The notes under the pieces were generated by a model, which was given only the letters and a program-made list of their open reading frames with translations, did no database searches and was not told the origin of the DNA. This document shows, one piece after another, positions 1 to 7,340 of a stretch of 19,193 bases of DNA (positions within the stretch are counted from its first letter, which is position 1; each line of letters opens with the position of its first letter). The stretch comes from Methanofollis sp. (GTDB taxonomy: Archaea; Halobacteriota; Methanomicrobia; Methanomicrobiales; Methanofollaceae), in the NCBI GenBank assembly GCA_028696365.1, contig JAQVHG010000012.1, positions 1 to 19,193 of the forward strand, in the 5' to 3' direction. The position numbers were made by a program, and so were the translations under genes.

Positions 1-172
1 CGATCGCGCTTGGCGCGAGGAGCAAGGGTTCAGAGATCTTCATGCGGGCCAGATCGCCCCCGTAGACCTCGAGGGGCACGGAGTTGATCCTGACCCTGCC
101 CTTTCCTTCCTTAAGGGTTGCCCGTGCGATCGCGGTCTTTCTTTTTCCACTCGTATTAATGACCTTTACCAT
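1..172 (-). CDS. rpsI: 30S ribosomal protein S9 (uS9), 3' part outside window
   Basis: This is the N-terminal 57 residues of archaeal ribosomal protein S9; the rest lies before position 1. It is a structural protein of the small subunit whose C-terminal tail reaches the P-site tRNA. The translation begins MVKVINTSGKRKTAIARA, the typical archaeal S9 start with its basic KRKTAIARA motif, followed by GKGRVRIN. The ATG at 172-170 is preceded by GAGGTGA and GGAG sequences that overlap the L13 stop, so translation is probably coupled to L13. It is the last gene visible in the operon; in archaea rpoN, rpoK, enolase and S2 usually follow. Assignment is by recognised sequence. Confidence 0.95.
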   Translation of the reverse strand, partial: MVKVINTSGKRKTAIARATLKEGKGRVRINSVPLEVYGGDLARMKISEPLLLAPSAI

Positions 173-184
173 CTCTCCATCACC

Positions 185-607
185 TCAGAACTTGGACCCA
201 AGGTTCTTGCTGATCTCCCCGAGTGTGATGTACTTCGGGTTGTTCAGCCGCTCGATCCCTGCGTTTTCGAGGGTCTCGAACTCCTTGTCCTCGTATTCCA
301 TTGGTACGCCGGTGTAGATCCTGACTCTCCTCAGGGCGTCAGCACCGCGCTGCCGCTTATATGGGAGCATGCCGCGAATAGTCCGCTTCATGATGAGGTC
401 TGGACGCCGCGGGAAGAACGGACCGCCTTCAACTGAGCCGCGCTGGTGCTTCTGAAGGTAGTTACCAAGCACCATGGCGCGCTTGCCTGAGACGATTGCC
501 TTCTCGGCGTTTACGATCACGAACTCTTCACCCTGGAGTGAGCGCTTTGCGACGTTGCTTGCAAGCCGTCCAAGCAGGTTTCCGTCTGCGTCGATAATCG
601 TCACCAT
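185..607 (-). CDS. rplM: 50S ribosomal protein L13 (uL13)
   Basis: Large-subunit ribosomal protein L13, about 140 residues, the usual archaeal length. Recognised from VTIIDADGNLLGRLAS at the N terminus, the VNAEKAIVSGKR segment and the RRPDLIMKRTIRGMLPYKRQRG core. Two starts are possible. A GTG at 616 overlaps the L18e stop (GTGA), but the ATG at 607 has a strong GAGGTGA ribosome-binding site five bases upstream and gives the conventional MVTIID start, so it is preferred. It sits between L18e and S9, the standard archaeal order. No anomalies seen. Confidence 0.95.
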   Translation of the reverse strand: MVTIIDADGNLLGRLASNVAKRSLQGEEFVIVNAEKAIVSGKRAMVLGNYLQKHQRGSVEGGPFFPRRPDLIMKRTIRGMLPYKRQRGADALRRVRIYTGVPMEYEDKEFETLENAGIERLNNPKYITLGEISKNLGSKF

Positions 608-612
608 TGGTC

Positions 613-981
613 TCACCTCAGAATCCTCACGCCAGATCCCTTTGGGTTTGTCTGGACCAGTTCTTCAATGGTCATACAGTTCCCTTCAAGGCCTGTGATC
701 TTGCCGACTGCAGACTCGGAGAAGGTCAATGCTGCAACCGATACCTTGTGGTTGAGCACGCCGCTCCCGAGCACCTTGCCGGGCACCAGGATCGTCTCGC
801 CGTCCTGGGCGTACCGATTGATCTTTCCAATGTTCACCTCAGCATAATTCCTGCTGGGTGATTCCAGATTTTGTGCGAGGGCCCGCCAGACCTTTGCATC
901 GTTCTCGCGCGCGAGCTCTTTGAGCGTCGCGATAAGATGCGTCAGGCGCGGGTTTGTCTTCTGGTTTGTCCTCTTTGCCAT
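613..981 (-). CDS. rpl18e: 50S ribosomal protein L18e (eL18)
   Basis: Archaeal/eukaryotic-type large-subunit protein L18e (122 aa), related in fold to bacterial L15. Recognised from the KTNPRLTHLIATLKELARENDAKVW segment near the N terminus, the VNIGKINRYAQDGETILVPGKVLGSG core, and the basic C terminus GSGVRILR. The ATG at 981 directly abuts the RpoD stop (TAG at 984-982), which implies cotranscription and probably translational coupling. Its place between rpoD and L13 is the standard archaeal arrangement and is itself supporting evidence. Confidence 0.95.
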   Translation of the reverse strand: MAKRTNQKTNPRLTHLIATLKELARENDAKVWRALAQNLESPSRNYAEVNIGKINRYAQDGETILVPGKVLGSGVLNHKVSVAALTFSESAVGKITGLEGNCMTIEELVQTNPKGSGVRILR

Positions 982-1806
982 CTAATTCACTCCGGCTATC
1001 TCACTCAACGTATCTGAGAGATCCGTCGACTGTTTTTTGATGAATTCCAGTCCTTTTTCGATTATTGTTAAAACAGGCATGGATCCGTCGCTTTCCACGA
1101 CAAAGATGAACCGTGAGCTGTCTGCAGTGACTTTGACTGCAGGCTCTTCGCCGATGCCGGTGGTCAGGCAGGCGTTCTCGCAGAGTCTGCAGAGCGAGCA
1201 CTCCTCAAGTTTGCCTTCAACCACGCCCATCGTCCTGCCTTTCAGTTCGAGCACACCGCGTGGACACTCATCGATGCACATCCCACATCCATCGCAGTTC
1301 TCAGAGATGGTGATGATGGGGTACTCCTTGTACCCACAGGCGGTGGTCGGTTGCCACTTGGCATGGTCTTTCCCCTTGCCAAGAACGGCACGGGCCTCGA
1401 GGACGATCTTCTGTCCTTCAAAGAGTTTGACGATGGGGATGTCGTCATGGACCTGAGTGGTGTCAGGGTCGTCTGAAATGAGATCACTTGAGAGAACCGT
1501 CTTTGGTCCCTCGACGCTCATGGTAAAGTTCACCGAGCAGAGTGAGCAGCCTTCACCGCCGCACGAACACTCGCTCTGGGGAACGAATCGAGAAAGGTCA
1601 GTCTTTATCGGGATAAGTCCGAGCCTGTGTGCCAGAATCTCATCGAAGAGTACGCTGGAGTTGTCATAGATCCTGATGTCTTCGATGGCGAGCGTCGGCA
1701 CCTCACCGATCATGGCACGGCGCAGGGCATTGGCGAACGCTGGGGTGGCTCCGCTCAATACAAAGCGAGCGGTGTCATCATCAATTCTGGCAAATTCGAT
1801 CTGCAT
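982..1806 (-). CDS. rpoD: DNA-directed RNA polymerase subunit D with ferredoxin-like domain
   Basis: Archaeal RNA polymerase subunit D (Rpo3), homologous to bacterial alpha and eukaryotic Rpb3/AC40; with subunit L it forms the assembly platform of the enzyme. The N-terminal dimerisation part contains FANALRRAMIGEVPTLAIE (about residues 24-42). A CxC(x4)CxxC group is at residues 80-90. A ferredoxin-type insertion carries two complete CxxCxxCxxxC motifs: C171/C174/C177/C181 and C203/C206/C209/C213. In characterised archaeal D subunits such motifs bind 4Fe-4S clusters; whether both are filled here is inference. The ATG overlaps the S11 stop (TGATG), indicating coupling. The length of 274 aa fits methanogen homologues. 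Confidence 0.96.
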   Translation of the reverse strand: MQIEFARIDDDTARFVLSGATPAFANALRRAMIGEVPTLAIEDIRIYDNSSVLFDEILAHRLGLIPIKTDLSRFVPQSECSCGGEGCSLCSVNFTMSVEGPKTVLSSDLISDDPDTTQVHDDIPIVKLFEGQKIVLEARAVLGKGKDHAKWQPTTACGYKEYPIITISENCDGCGMCIDECPRGVLELKGRTMGVVEGKLEECSLCRLCENACLTTGIGEEPAVKVTADSSRFIFVVESDGSMPVLTIIEKGLEFIKKQSTDLSDTLSEIAGVN

Positions 1807-2201
1807 CAGACTCTCCTGCCGCGTCTCCCACCCTTTTGACGGATCGAATCATGCGGGACCGGGGTTACATCCTCGATCTTACCGATACGCATGCCTGCAC
1901 GTGCAAACGCTCTGATGGCAGCCTGAGCTCCTGGGCCAGGACTGCGCTGTTTGCCCTGACCGGGTGCGCGCACCAGGACGTGAAGCCCGACGATACCCTT
2001 CTCTCTCACAATGTTGGCGAGGTTATTGGCCATCTGCATTGCGGCATAGGGCGAGCTCTCGTTCCTGTCCTGTTTGACGACCATACCGCCGCTGCTTTTG
2101 GCGATAGTCTCTGCACCTGAGATGTCGGTCACCGTGATGATCGTATTGTTGAATGAGGCGAAGATGTGTGCAATGCCCCATTTCTCTTTCTCATTTGCCA
2201 T
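1806..2201 (-). CDS. rpsK: 30S ribosomal protein S11 (uS11)
   Basis: Small-subunit platform protein S11 (131 aa), which contacts 16S rRNA near the E site. Recognised from WGIAHIFASFNNTIITVTDISG at the N terminus, GMVVKQDRNESSPYAAMQ in the middle, and the very basic C-terminal tail RQKGGRRGRRV. The start ATG at 2201 lies only 2 bases after the S4 stop, and the stop overlaps the rpoD start by one base. Ordinary length and context. Confidence 0.97.
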   Translation of the reverse strand: MANEKEKWGIAHIFASFNNTIITVTDISGAETIAKSSGGMVVKQDRNESSPYAAMQMANNLANIVREKGIVGLHVLVRAPGQGKQRSPGPGAQAAIRAFARAGMRIGKIEDVTPVPHDSIRQKGGRRGRRV

Positions 2202-2203
2202 GA

Positions 2204-2743
2204 TTACCTCCCGCTGATCCTGGTGCGTTCAGCGTGCGACTCAGTGGCGAGCGGGGAGTGACCGTAGTATTCGATCAGGGCTTCCTGCTCTTTTGGAACC
2301 ATGTATCCCGGAATAGTAACCCTGCGGCCGTTGATGGCGATGTGGCCGTGGGTGATGAACTGACGGGCCTGCTTTGGTGAGCGGGCGAGACCTTTCCGGT
2401 ACACAATGGTCTGAAGTCTGCGCTCAAGTTCCTGTTCGATCTTCAGGGCGAGAACGTCGTCGATGCTGGCCTCTTCTCCGACCAGGCCGTAGCGTCCAAG
2501 GTGGTTGAGGAGTTGGTTCTTCTTGGTCTCCGCCTGAGTCGTTTCGGTACCTGCAGATTCAAGGGCGAGGATCTCTCTGGTGGCCTTGCGATATTTACGC
2601 AGGGTGTTCTGGGCCTTCCAGAGTTCTTTCTTGTTCCTCAGGCCGTAATCGATGACGAGCTTGACTTCCTCCTCAATCCGGCTCTTCTCGAACCGGCGCG
2701 TTGGGGTGGAGTAGGTCTTATGATTCTTACCTGGATATCCCAT
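2204..2743 (-). CDS. rpsD: 30S ribosomal protein S4 (uS4)
   Basis: Primary 16S rRNA-binding protein S4 (179 aa, archaeal length). The N-terminal part starts MGYPGKNHKTYSTPTRRFEKSRIEEE, typical of archaea. The S4 RNA-binding domain occupies about residues 105-160 (RRLQTIVYRKGLARSPKQARQ, then THGHIAINGRRVTIPGYMV). Start ATG at 2743, 12 bases after the S13 stop. It belongs to the same operon as S13 and S11. Confidence 0.97.
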   Translation of the reverse strand: MGYPGKNHKTYSTPTRRFEKSRIEEEVKLVIDYGLRNKKELWKAQNTLRKYRKATREILALESAGTETTQAETKKNQLLNHLGRYGLVGEEASIDDVLALKIEQELERRLQTIVYRKGLARSPKQARQFITHGHIAINGRRVTIPGYMVPKEQEALIEYYGHSPLATESHAERTRISGR

Positions 2744-2755
2744 CTTTCTGCCTCT

Positions 2756-3220
2756 TCACGACTTTGACAACACCTTTGATCTCTTCACGCCGACGGTGGT
2801 GCCGGTCCTGCCTGAAGCCTTGGTGCGCTGGCCGCGGACCTTCTGTCCGGTCTCGTGGCGGATCCCGCGGTAACTGCGGATCTTACGCATGGTGTTGATG
2901 TCCTCTTCAAGGGTAAGCCCAACTTCGCTGCCCATGAGGTGGCGGGGCTTGCCGGAGAGGATGTCGACGGGACGGTTCTGCATCCAGGTTGGGACGCTTG
3001 ATCCGTAGTTGTCGACGGCTGTGCGGATCCGGTCGATCTCCTCGTCAGACATCTTTCCGAGGATTGCACGCGGATCGATTGCGGCCTGCTGCGTGATAAT
3101 TTTTGCAGCATGTCGCCCGATCCCTTTGATGCCGGTCAGGGCGACGAGCGCCATTTTCGTACCGTCCAGGTCGGTGTCTCTGACCCGGACGAAGTATTTG
3201 ATTTCTTCTTCTTGATCCAT
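2756..3220 (-). CDS. rpsM: 30S ribosomal protein S13 (uS13)
   Basis: Small-subunit head protein S13 (154 aa), the first protein gene of the operon. It shows the helix-two-turn-helix region ALTGIKGIGRHAAKIITQQ, the LEEDINTMRKIRSYRGIRHE stretch, and the basic C-terminal tail GQKVRGQRTKASGRTGTTVG. The ATG at 3220 has GAGG about seven bases upstream. The spacer to the 3' end of tRNA-Ser is only 28 nt, so the tRNA and the operon are probably one transcript. Confidence 0.97.
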   Translation of the reverse strand: MDQEEEIKYFVRVRDTDLDGTKMALVALTGIKGIGRHAAKIITQQAAIDPRAILGKMSDEEIDRIRTAVDNYGSSVPTWMQNRPVDILSGKPRHLMGSEVGLTLEEDINTMRKIRSYRGIRHETGQKVRGQRTKASGRTGTTVGVKRSKVLSKS

Positions 3221-3248
3221 CTGATCGCCTCGTCAGATCTGGTCAAAG

Positions 3249-3333
3249 CGCTGAGGGAGGGATTTGAACCCTCGAGTCCCAGAGGGACACAGGTTTAGCA
3301 AACCTGCGCCATACCAGGCTTGGCTACCTCAAC
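3249..3333 (-). tRNA. tRNA-Ser (anticodon GCU)
   Basis: Reading the minus strand, a complete class II tRNA folds by eye. The acceptor stem GTTGAGG pairs with CCTCAGC with one G-U pair, and the discriminator base is G. The anticodon arm is CAGGT-TTGCTAA-ACCTG, giving anticodon GCU (serine AGC/AGU codons). A long variable arm GTCCC-tct-GGGAC is typical of tRNA-Ser. The T arm is GAGGG-TTCAAAT-CCCTC. The 3' CCA is not encoded and no intron is evident. It lies 28 nt upstream of S13 in the same direction. Confidence 0.96.
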
Positions 3334-3393
3334 ATTTGAATTGCGCATCCGTGGATACTCGCAACGACCCAGCGCTGCTCCATGAATGATGTT

Positions 3394-3407
3394 CATTAAT
3401 ATTCGAA
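3394..3407 (-). promoter_or_regulatory. Candidate TATA/BRE for tRNA-Ser and the ribosomal operon
   Basis: On the minus strand the spacer upstream of the tRNA contains TTCGAATATTAATG, the only strongly A/T-rich TATA-like stretch between the deoxyhypusine synthase stop and the tRNA. If it acts about 25 bases upstream of the start site, the transcript would begin near 3375 and carry about 40 bases before the tRNA. The stretch is also close to an inverted repeat (TTCATTAATATTCGAA on the plus strand). Judged by eye only. Confidence 0.35.
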
Positions 3408-3424
3408 TGGCTTCTTAATAATGG

Positions 3425-4405
3425 TTATGGTCGGTCCAGAACGGGGCGGGCTCGTGTAAGTCCGCTGCCGAGGAGGGCTGAGGTCACGATCGGGAGGGCG
3501 ATGGTGGCGTCGCAGAAGCACTGGACGCTCCTGGTCTTTGTGGATTCTTTACCCCATGAGATCGCTTCTTCAAAGGTACATCCTGACAGTCCTCCCCAGT
3601 GAGGGGCGTCGGTGGTATACTGGACCGCATAGGCGTGGCCGCCTAGGTCGTGGCCGTGCATTGAGGCGATCACCTGGGTCTGCTGGATGAAGTTTTTCGG
3701 GACGCCGCCGCCGATATAGACGACCCCGGTCTTCTTCGCGTCTTCCACGATCCTGGTCAGTTCGTCGGCGTCGGCGATCTGGTCGATCGCAACTTCTGCA
3801 CCACGCCTGCGCGCGACGGTAAGGGCGATGCCGAGGGACGAGTCGCAGAGGGCTGGGATATAGATCGGGACTCCGGCCTGGGCGGCGGTCGCGGTAAGGG
3901 ACCGGCCGTCTGGTGCGGTGGCGACGAGGTATCTAGCAAGGCGGTGGGTAAAGTCTGCTGATGAGGCGTGGTAGGGGGCAAGACTTTCGGCGAAGGCGGC
4001 GACCTTCTGGTCAACGCTCCTGAACTCGTCTTCGTATGCAAAGACGTCGTAGATGCGGTCGATCCCTTTCTCGTACAGGGTGGCGTCGTCGACGCAGTGG
4101 TGTCCGAGGTAGTGGTTGATGCTGAGGTGTTCAGCGATGTCGTGAAAGATGTTTGCGCCGGTCGAGACGATGGCGTCGACGTAGCGGTGGGTGACCAGTT
4201 TGATGAGACATTCTTGCATTCCGGCTGGGACCATGGCCCCTGAGAGCCCGAGGATGATGGTGCAGTCTGGATCCTGTATCATCGTCGACCAGATTTTGAA
4301 TGATTCTCCCAATTTTCTGCCCTGGAACCCGGTCATGCTCATGGCGTGTACCAGTGAGGGGACGTCACGGTTCGGGCTGACCGGTCGGCGTGGGTTGAGT
4401 TCCAT
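3425..4405 (-). CDS. dys: Deoxyhypusine synthase
   Basis: NAD-dependent transfer of the aminobutyl group of spermidine to a lysine of aIF5A, the first step of hypusine formation in the cytosol. The protein is 326 aa, near the archaeal family length. Visible motifs are GLSGAMVPAGM (about residues 53-63), IVSTGANIFHD (79-89), GLSGCTFEEAISWGK with the presumed catalytic lysine at 286 in SWGK, and the C-terminal CDATIALPIVTSAL. SWGK argues for a true synthase rather than one of the paralogues lacking the lysine. It stands alone, downstream of a spacer with a repeat element; no strong ribosome-binding site precedes the ATG at 4405. No aIF5A gene is in the window. Confidence 0.9.
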   Translation of the reverse strand: MELNPRRPVSPNRDVPSLVHAMSMTGFQGRKLGESFKIWSTMIQDPDCTIILGLSGAMVPAGMQECLIKLVTHRYVDAIVSTGANIFHDIAEHLSINHYLGHHCVDDATLYEKGIDRIYDVFAYEDEFRSVDQKVAAFAESLAPYHASSADFTHRLARYLVATAPDGRSLTATAAQAGVPIYIPALCDSSLGIALTVARRRGAEVAIDQIADADELTRIVEDAKKTGVVYIGGGVPKNFIQQTQVIASMHGHDLGGHAYAVQYTTDAPHWGGLSGCTFEEAISWGKESTKTRSVQCFCDATIALPIVTSALLGSGLTRARPVLDRP

Positions 4406-4522
4406 GGCTCTTCTCTAGGGATATACTGGAATGAAGAAGTGAAGAAGGCATTGATCTGTTCCTGGGGGAGGGGGGGTTTGGAGAGTACCTTATAGTGGTG
4501 TTATGGTGGTGGTTTTTTCTGT

Positions 4523-4725
4523 CTCTGGCGGGGGGCTTGCCGCCCTCCGGTTCCCCCGCCACACGATAGACAGGGGATGGCAGTGCGCTCTTTATGGTCA
4601 TCTATTCTGCCTTCCCGGTTCTATCTTGCTCCCAGGGGTCCGGGGGCAGAGCCCCCGGCCAAAGAGGTGGGAAGGCGGGTGACACACGTCTCCCCCACAC
4701 AATTGGTGAGGGTTTCTACAAAGCC
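4523..4725. repeat. Interspersed repeat copy A (one end preserved)
   Basis: The 347-bp spacer 4406-4752 holds no credible gene. From about 4523 it contains the same sequence as 11603-11807 and 13079-13280: a G-rich module (GCGGGGGGCTTGCCGCCC), a CTATTCTGCCTTCCCG-type stretch, the hairpin CCGGGGGC-AGA-GCCCCCGG at 4640-4658, AAAGAGGTGGGAAGGCGGGTGA, and the terminal repeat GGTTTCTACAAAGCC at 4711-4725. The opposite terminal repeat is not visible, so this copy appears truncated on its left side. Positions 4406-4522 show G- and T-rich sequence but nothing further that I can name. Confidence 0.8.
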
Positions 4726-4726
4726 G

Positions 4727-4740
4727 AAAAAAAAAAGAAA
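4727..4740 (-). terminator. Oligo-T terminator of the CBS operon
   Basis: On the minus strand, starting about a dozen bases after the CBS gene stop, comes TTTCTTTTTTTTTT (ten uninterrupted T at 4736-4727), the usual form of archaeal intrinsic terminators. It directly abuts the terminal inverted repeat of repeat copy A. Confidence 0.55.
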
Positions 4741-4752
4741 TAATTCTTTATT

Positions 4753-5541
4753 TCAGAGTGCCTTGACCAACGACGCACGGGTCACGATCCCGGCGATGCG
4801 GCTGTTGCTGTCAGAGACCGCAACCGAACTGATCTTTTTCTTCAGCATTAGGTCGATGATCTCTGAGAGCGAATAGTTGGGAGTGACCGAGATCAAGGGA
4901 GAGGACATGATGTCCCTGACCAGGAGATTCCTGATACGGTGGTCCTGGTATTTGTCTTCGACGACCTCGCGGAAGGCCCGCATCGACTTGGCCACATCGG
5001 TCTCAGTGACGATCCCGATAGGATCGCCGTTATCGTCGGTGACGATGAACCTGGCGATCCCTTCGTCCACCATCCTCCGGCGGAGATGGACGACCCGTTC
5101 CTCGACATTGATGGAGAACACTGGCTCCATCACTTCTTTGAGGGGTGCGGAAGGTTGAAGGACCCGCAGGAGATCGCTGTACCCGATCTGGCCGATGAGT
5201 TTGTGGTCACTATCGAAGACGACCACGATCTTTGCATGTTGCAGGAGAGCGGGAAGGATCTCAATGCCCTGGTCTGGATAGGCGGCAGTGAAATCGGCTG
5301 ATACAGTATTTGCGACATGAATCTTTGTTGGAGCAATATCGGAGTTCCGTTTTTTCCCGAGTTTGTCGGCGATTGCCTCCCTCGAGATGGTGCCGACCAC
5401 CGACCCGTTGTCGGTGACGATCAGGGGGTCGACATCTTCGCTCAGCATCTTGTCGAGGGCATCGGTGATAGGCGCGGACTTTGCGATGGTGACCGGTTTT
5501 GCCATCACGTCTTTGATATAGATGTACATGTCTTCGCTCAT
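4753..5541 (-). CDS. Four-CBS-motif protein (CBS cluster, last gene)
   Basis: A 262-residue protein made essentially of four CBS motifs: about residues 8-65 (IKDVMAKPVTIAKSAPI), 70-128 (degenerate), 133-190 (LKEVMEPVFSINVEERVVH, ending GIVTETDVAKSM) and 205-262 (VRDIMSSPLISVTPNYS). CBS pairs commonly bind adenosyl ligands such as AMP, ATP or S-adenosylmethionine; the T-E-T-D signature in motif 3 fits a ribose-binding position. No catalytic domain or membrane segment is present, so it is probably a soluble sensor or regulatory partner. The ATG overlaps the upstream stop (ATGA, 5538-5541). Partner and ligand cannot be read from the sequence. Confidence 0.85.
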   Translation of the reverse strand: MSEDMYIYIKDVMAKPVTIAKSAPITDALDKMLSEDVDPLIVTDNGSVVGTISREAIADKLGKKRNSDIAPTKIHVANTVSADFTAAYPDQGIEILPALLQHAKIVVVFDSDHKLIGQIGYSDLLRVLQPSAPLKEVMEPVFSINVEERVVHLRRRMVDEGIARFIVTDDNGDPIGIVTETDVAKSMRAFREVVEDKYQDHRIRNLLVRDIMSSPLISVTPNYSLSEIIDLMLKKKISSVAVSDSNSRIAGIVTRASLVKAL

Positions 5542-6377
5542 TTTGCCACTTCCTGTAAGATATTATCCCGTTTCACGATACCGAGGATCTCGTTTCCTCG
5601 AGTAATCACCACACTGTTGATGCGGTGGTCGATCATTGTCTGCACCACCTCGGCGGCGGTGGCCTCGGGGGGGGCGGTCACGACCGGGTTGGTCATGAAA
5701 TCCTCCGCGACTGCCGAGACTTCAGCTACGTATCTGAATGCTTTTCTACCACCAGATTCCTCTTTCCTTAGCATTTTTATATCTTTTTCGGGTATTCCTC
5801 CAGACTCGTTTACATATTCAAAGAATGCAAGGTTGGTTTCTGTGATGATACCTGCGATCGTCCCGTTGTTGTTGACGACGATCAACTTTTCATCTCTTTC
5901 AGAGAGGAGGTCAATGATATGGTCGAGAGAATGGTAGCGGTTCACAATCAGAGGCTCTTCCATGAGTCCAGTGACCGGCACCTCCAGAGCCCTCGCCACA
6001 TCTGACCTGAGGAGGTCGGACTTTGTCACGATCCCGAGGAGTTCCCCCTCGTGGACCACAGGCAACCCATTGATCATCCGGTCCAGCATAATCGCGGCGA
6101 TGTCTCTGATCCCGGTCCCTGGGCCGATGGTCATGGGCTTGGACGTCATCAGAATGGAGACCGGAATACGGTCGATCGGCCGTCGCCGCCAGACCGGTTC
6201 GGTCTGACGGAGACGGTAGGCGAGGTCCTTTTTGGTGATGATCCCGACAAGGTGTGTCCCTTCCGTCACCGGAAGGCGAGAGATCTTATGTTTGATCATC
6301 AGATTTCTCGCATACGCAGCCGTGTCTTCGGGGGCGACCACTCTCACCGGTGACGCCATCACATCCTCCGCCTTCAT
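5538..6377 (-). CDS. Four-CBS-motif protein (CBS cluster)
   Basis: About 279 residues with four CBS motifs: MKAEDVMASPVRVVAPEDT (1-57), VSILMTSKPMTIGPGTG (73-124, with GIVTKSDLL), VTGLMEEPLIVNRYHS (135-187, with GIITETNLA) and AEDFMTNPVVTAPPEAT (225-278, with GIVKRDNIL). A charged linker (EKDIKMLRKEESGGRKAFR) separates motifs 3 and 4. A GTG at 6386 overlaps the upstream stop, but the ATG at 6377 has AGGAG eight bases upstream and starts exactly at the first CBS motif, so it is preferred. The stop overlaps the next CBS gene. Function beyond adenosyl-ligand sensing is unknown. Confidence 0.84.
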   Translation of the reverse strand: MKAEDVMASPVRVVAPEDTAAYARNLMIKHKISRLPVTEGTHLVGIITKKDLAYRLRQTEPVWRRRPIDRIPVSILMTSKPMTIGPGTGIRDIAAIMLDRMINGLPVVHEGELLGIVTKSDLLRSDVARALEVPVTGLMEEPLIVNRYHSLDHIIDLLSERDEKLIVVNNNGTIAGIITETNLAFFEYVNESGGIPEKDIKMLRKEESGGRKAFRYVAEVSAVAEDFMTNPVVTAPPEATAAEVVQTMIDHRINSVVITRGNEILGIVKRDNILQEVAK

Positions 6378-6382
6378 CTCAT

Positions 6383-7324
6383 TCACTCCTTAGAAAACGC
6401 TTTTACAAGATCAAACTCGGTAATCAGGCCGATAAGTCGCCCATCCTCGATGACAGGGAGTGCACCGACCTTCTTCTGCAGCATCTTCAGTGCTGCATCA
6501 TTGATGTTTGTCATGGGGGTGGTGGTGTACAGGTCGTTTGATACCAGGGTGCGGACCGGCAGGGCCATTACCTCGCCGACGTCACCGGTAGAAAGTCTGG
6601 TGAAGACCTCACCGTTCCCGAGATATTTCATAATGTCTGAGGCAGTGACCACCCCATAGAGGACATCATCTGAGACGATGGGCAGACGCCTGAAGCCATG
6701 CGAGATCATCTTGCTGGTGACCGTGCCGATCGGAGTGTCTGGGCCGGTGACCCGCAGGCTGGTGCTCATGATCTCTTCGACCGCCGTCCTGGTCTCTTCG
6801 GTGGCGAGTGCCTTCATGACATCTCGCTCAGTGACGATCCCGACGACGGCCCCGTCGTCGTTCTCGATCGGGAGTCCGCCGATCTTCTGGGTAACGATCG
6901 TCTCGGTGACTTCTGAGACCGAGGCTGAGTCAGGGACGGTCCTGACCCGCTGGGTCATGATCGAGCGTACGCTCTCGTTGATCGCCGCGATGAGATTGCC
7001 GTCGTGTTTGACCCGCACAAGATTGTAGTGGTCCCCACCACCGAGGAGATCGATGATGTCACGGGCCGTGACGATCCCACGGAGGTGATGAGTTCCGGCG
7101 TCGGTGATGGGGAGTCTCCGGAAACCATGCTCGGTCATCATCTCGACTGCATCAATGATACGGGTTGTTGGTGGGGCTGAGATCACGTTTCTCGTCGCGA
7201 TCCCCATCACCTCTCCCTTGGTCTCGACGACCCGAGAGTTGAAGTCGATCGGTCCGCGGTCCAGTTTTCCGGGCATTTTTAAAAGTTTGTCGCCCTGCTT
7301 CGCGTTTTGCCAGTTCTGATGCAT
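6383..7324 (-). CDS. Four-CBS-motif protein (CBS cluster)
   Basis: A 313-residue protein with a short polar N-terminal extension (MHQNWQNAKQGDKLLKMPGK, about 35 residues) and then four CBS motifs: GEVMGIATRNVISAPPTT with GIVTARDII, VRSIMTQRVRTVPDSAS with GIVTERDVM, VEEIMSTSLRVTGPDTP with GVVTASDIM, and VGEVMALPVRTLVSND with GLITEFDLV. The T-x-x-D signatures are well kept, which supports nucleotide binding in several sites. The ATG at 7324 is preceded by AAAGGA. It is 16 bases downstream of the preceding CBS gene. No enzymatic domain is visible. Confidence 0.85.
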   Translation of the reverse strand: MHQNWQNAKQGDKLLKMPGKLDRGPIDFNSRVVETKGEVMGIATRNVISAPPTTRIIDAVEMMTEHGFRRLPITDAGTHHLRGIVTARDIIDLLGGGDHYNLVRVKHDGNLIAAINESVRSIMTQRVRTVPDSASVSEVTETIVTQKIGGLPIENDDGAVVGIVTERDVMKALATEETRTAVEEIMSTSLRVTGPDTPIGTVTSKMISHGFRRLPIVSDDVLYGVVTASDIMKYLGNGEVFTRLSTGDVGEVMALPVRTLVSNDLYTTTPMTNINDAALKMLQKKVGALPVIEDGRLIGLITEFDLVKAFSKE

Positions 7325-7340
7325 ACTATCATTCCTTTCT

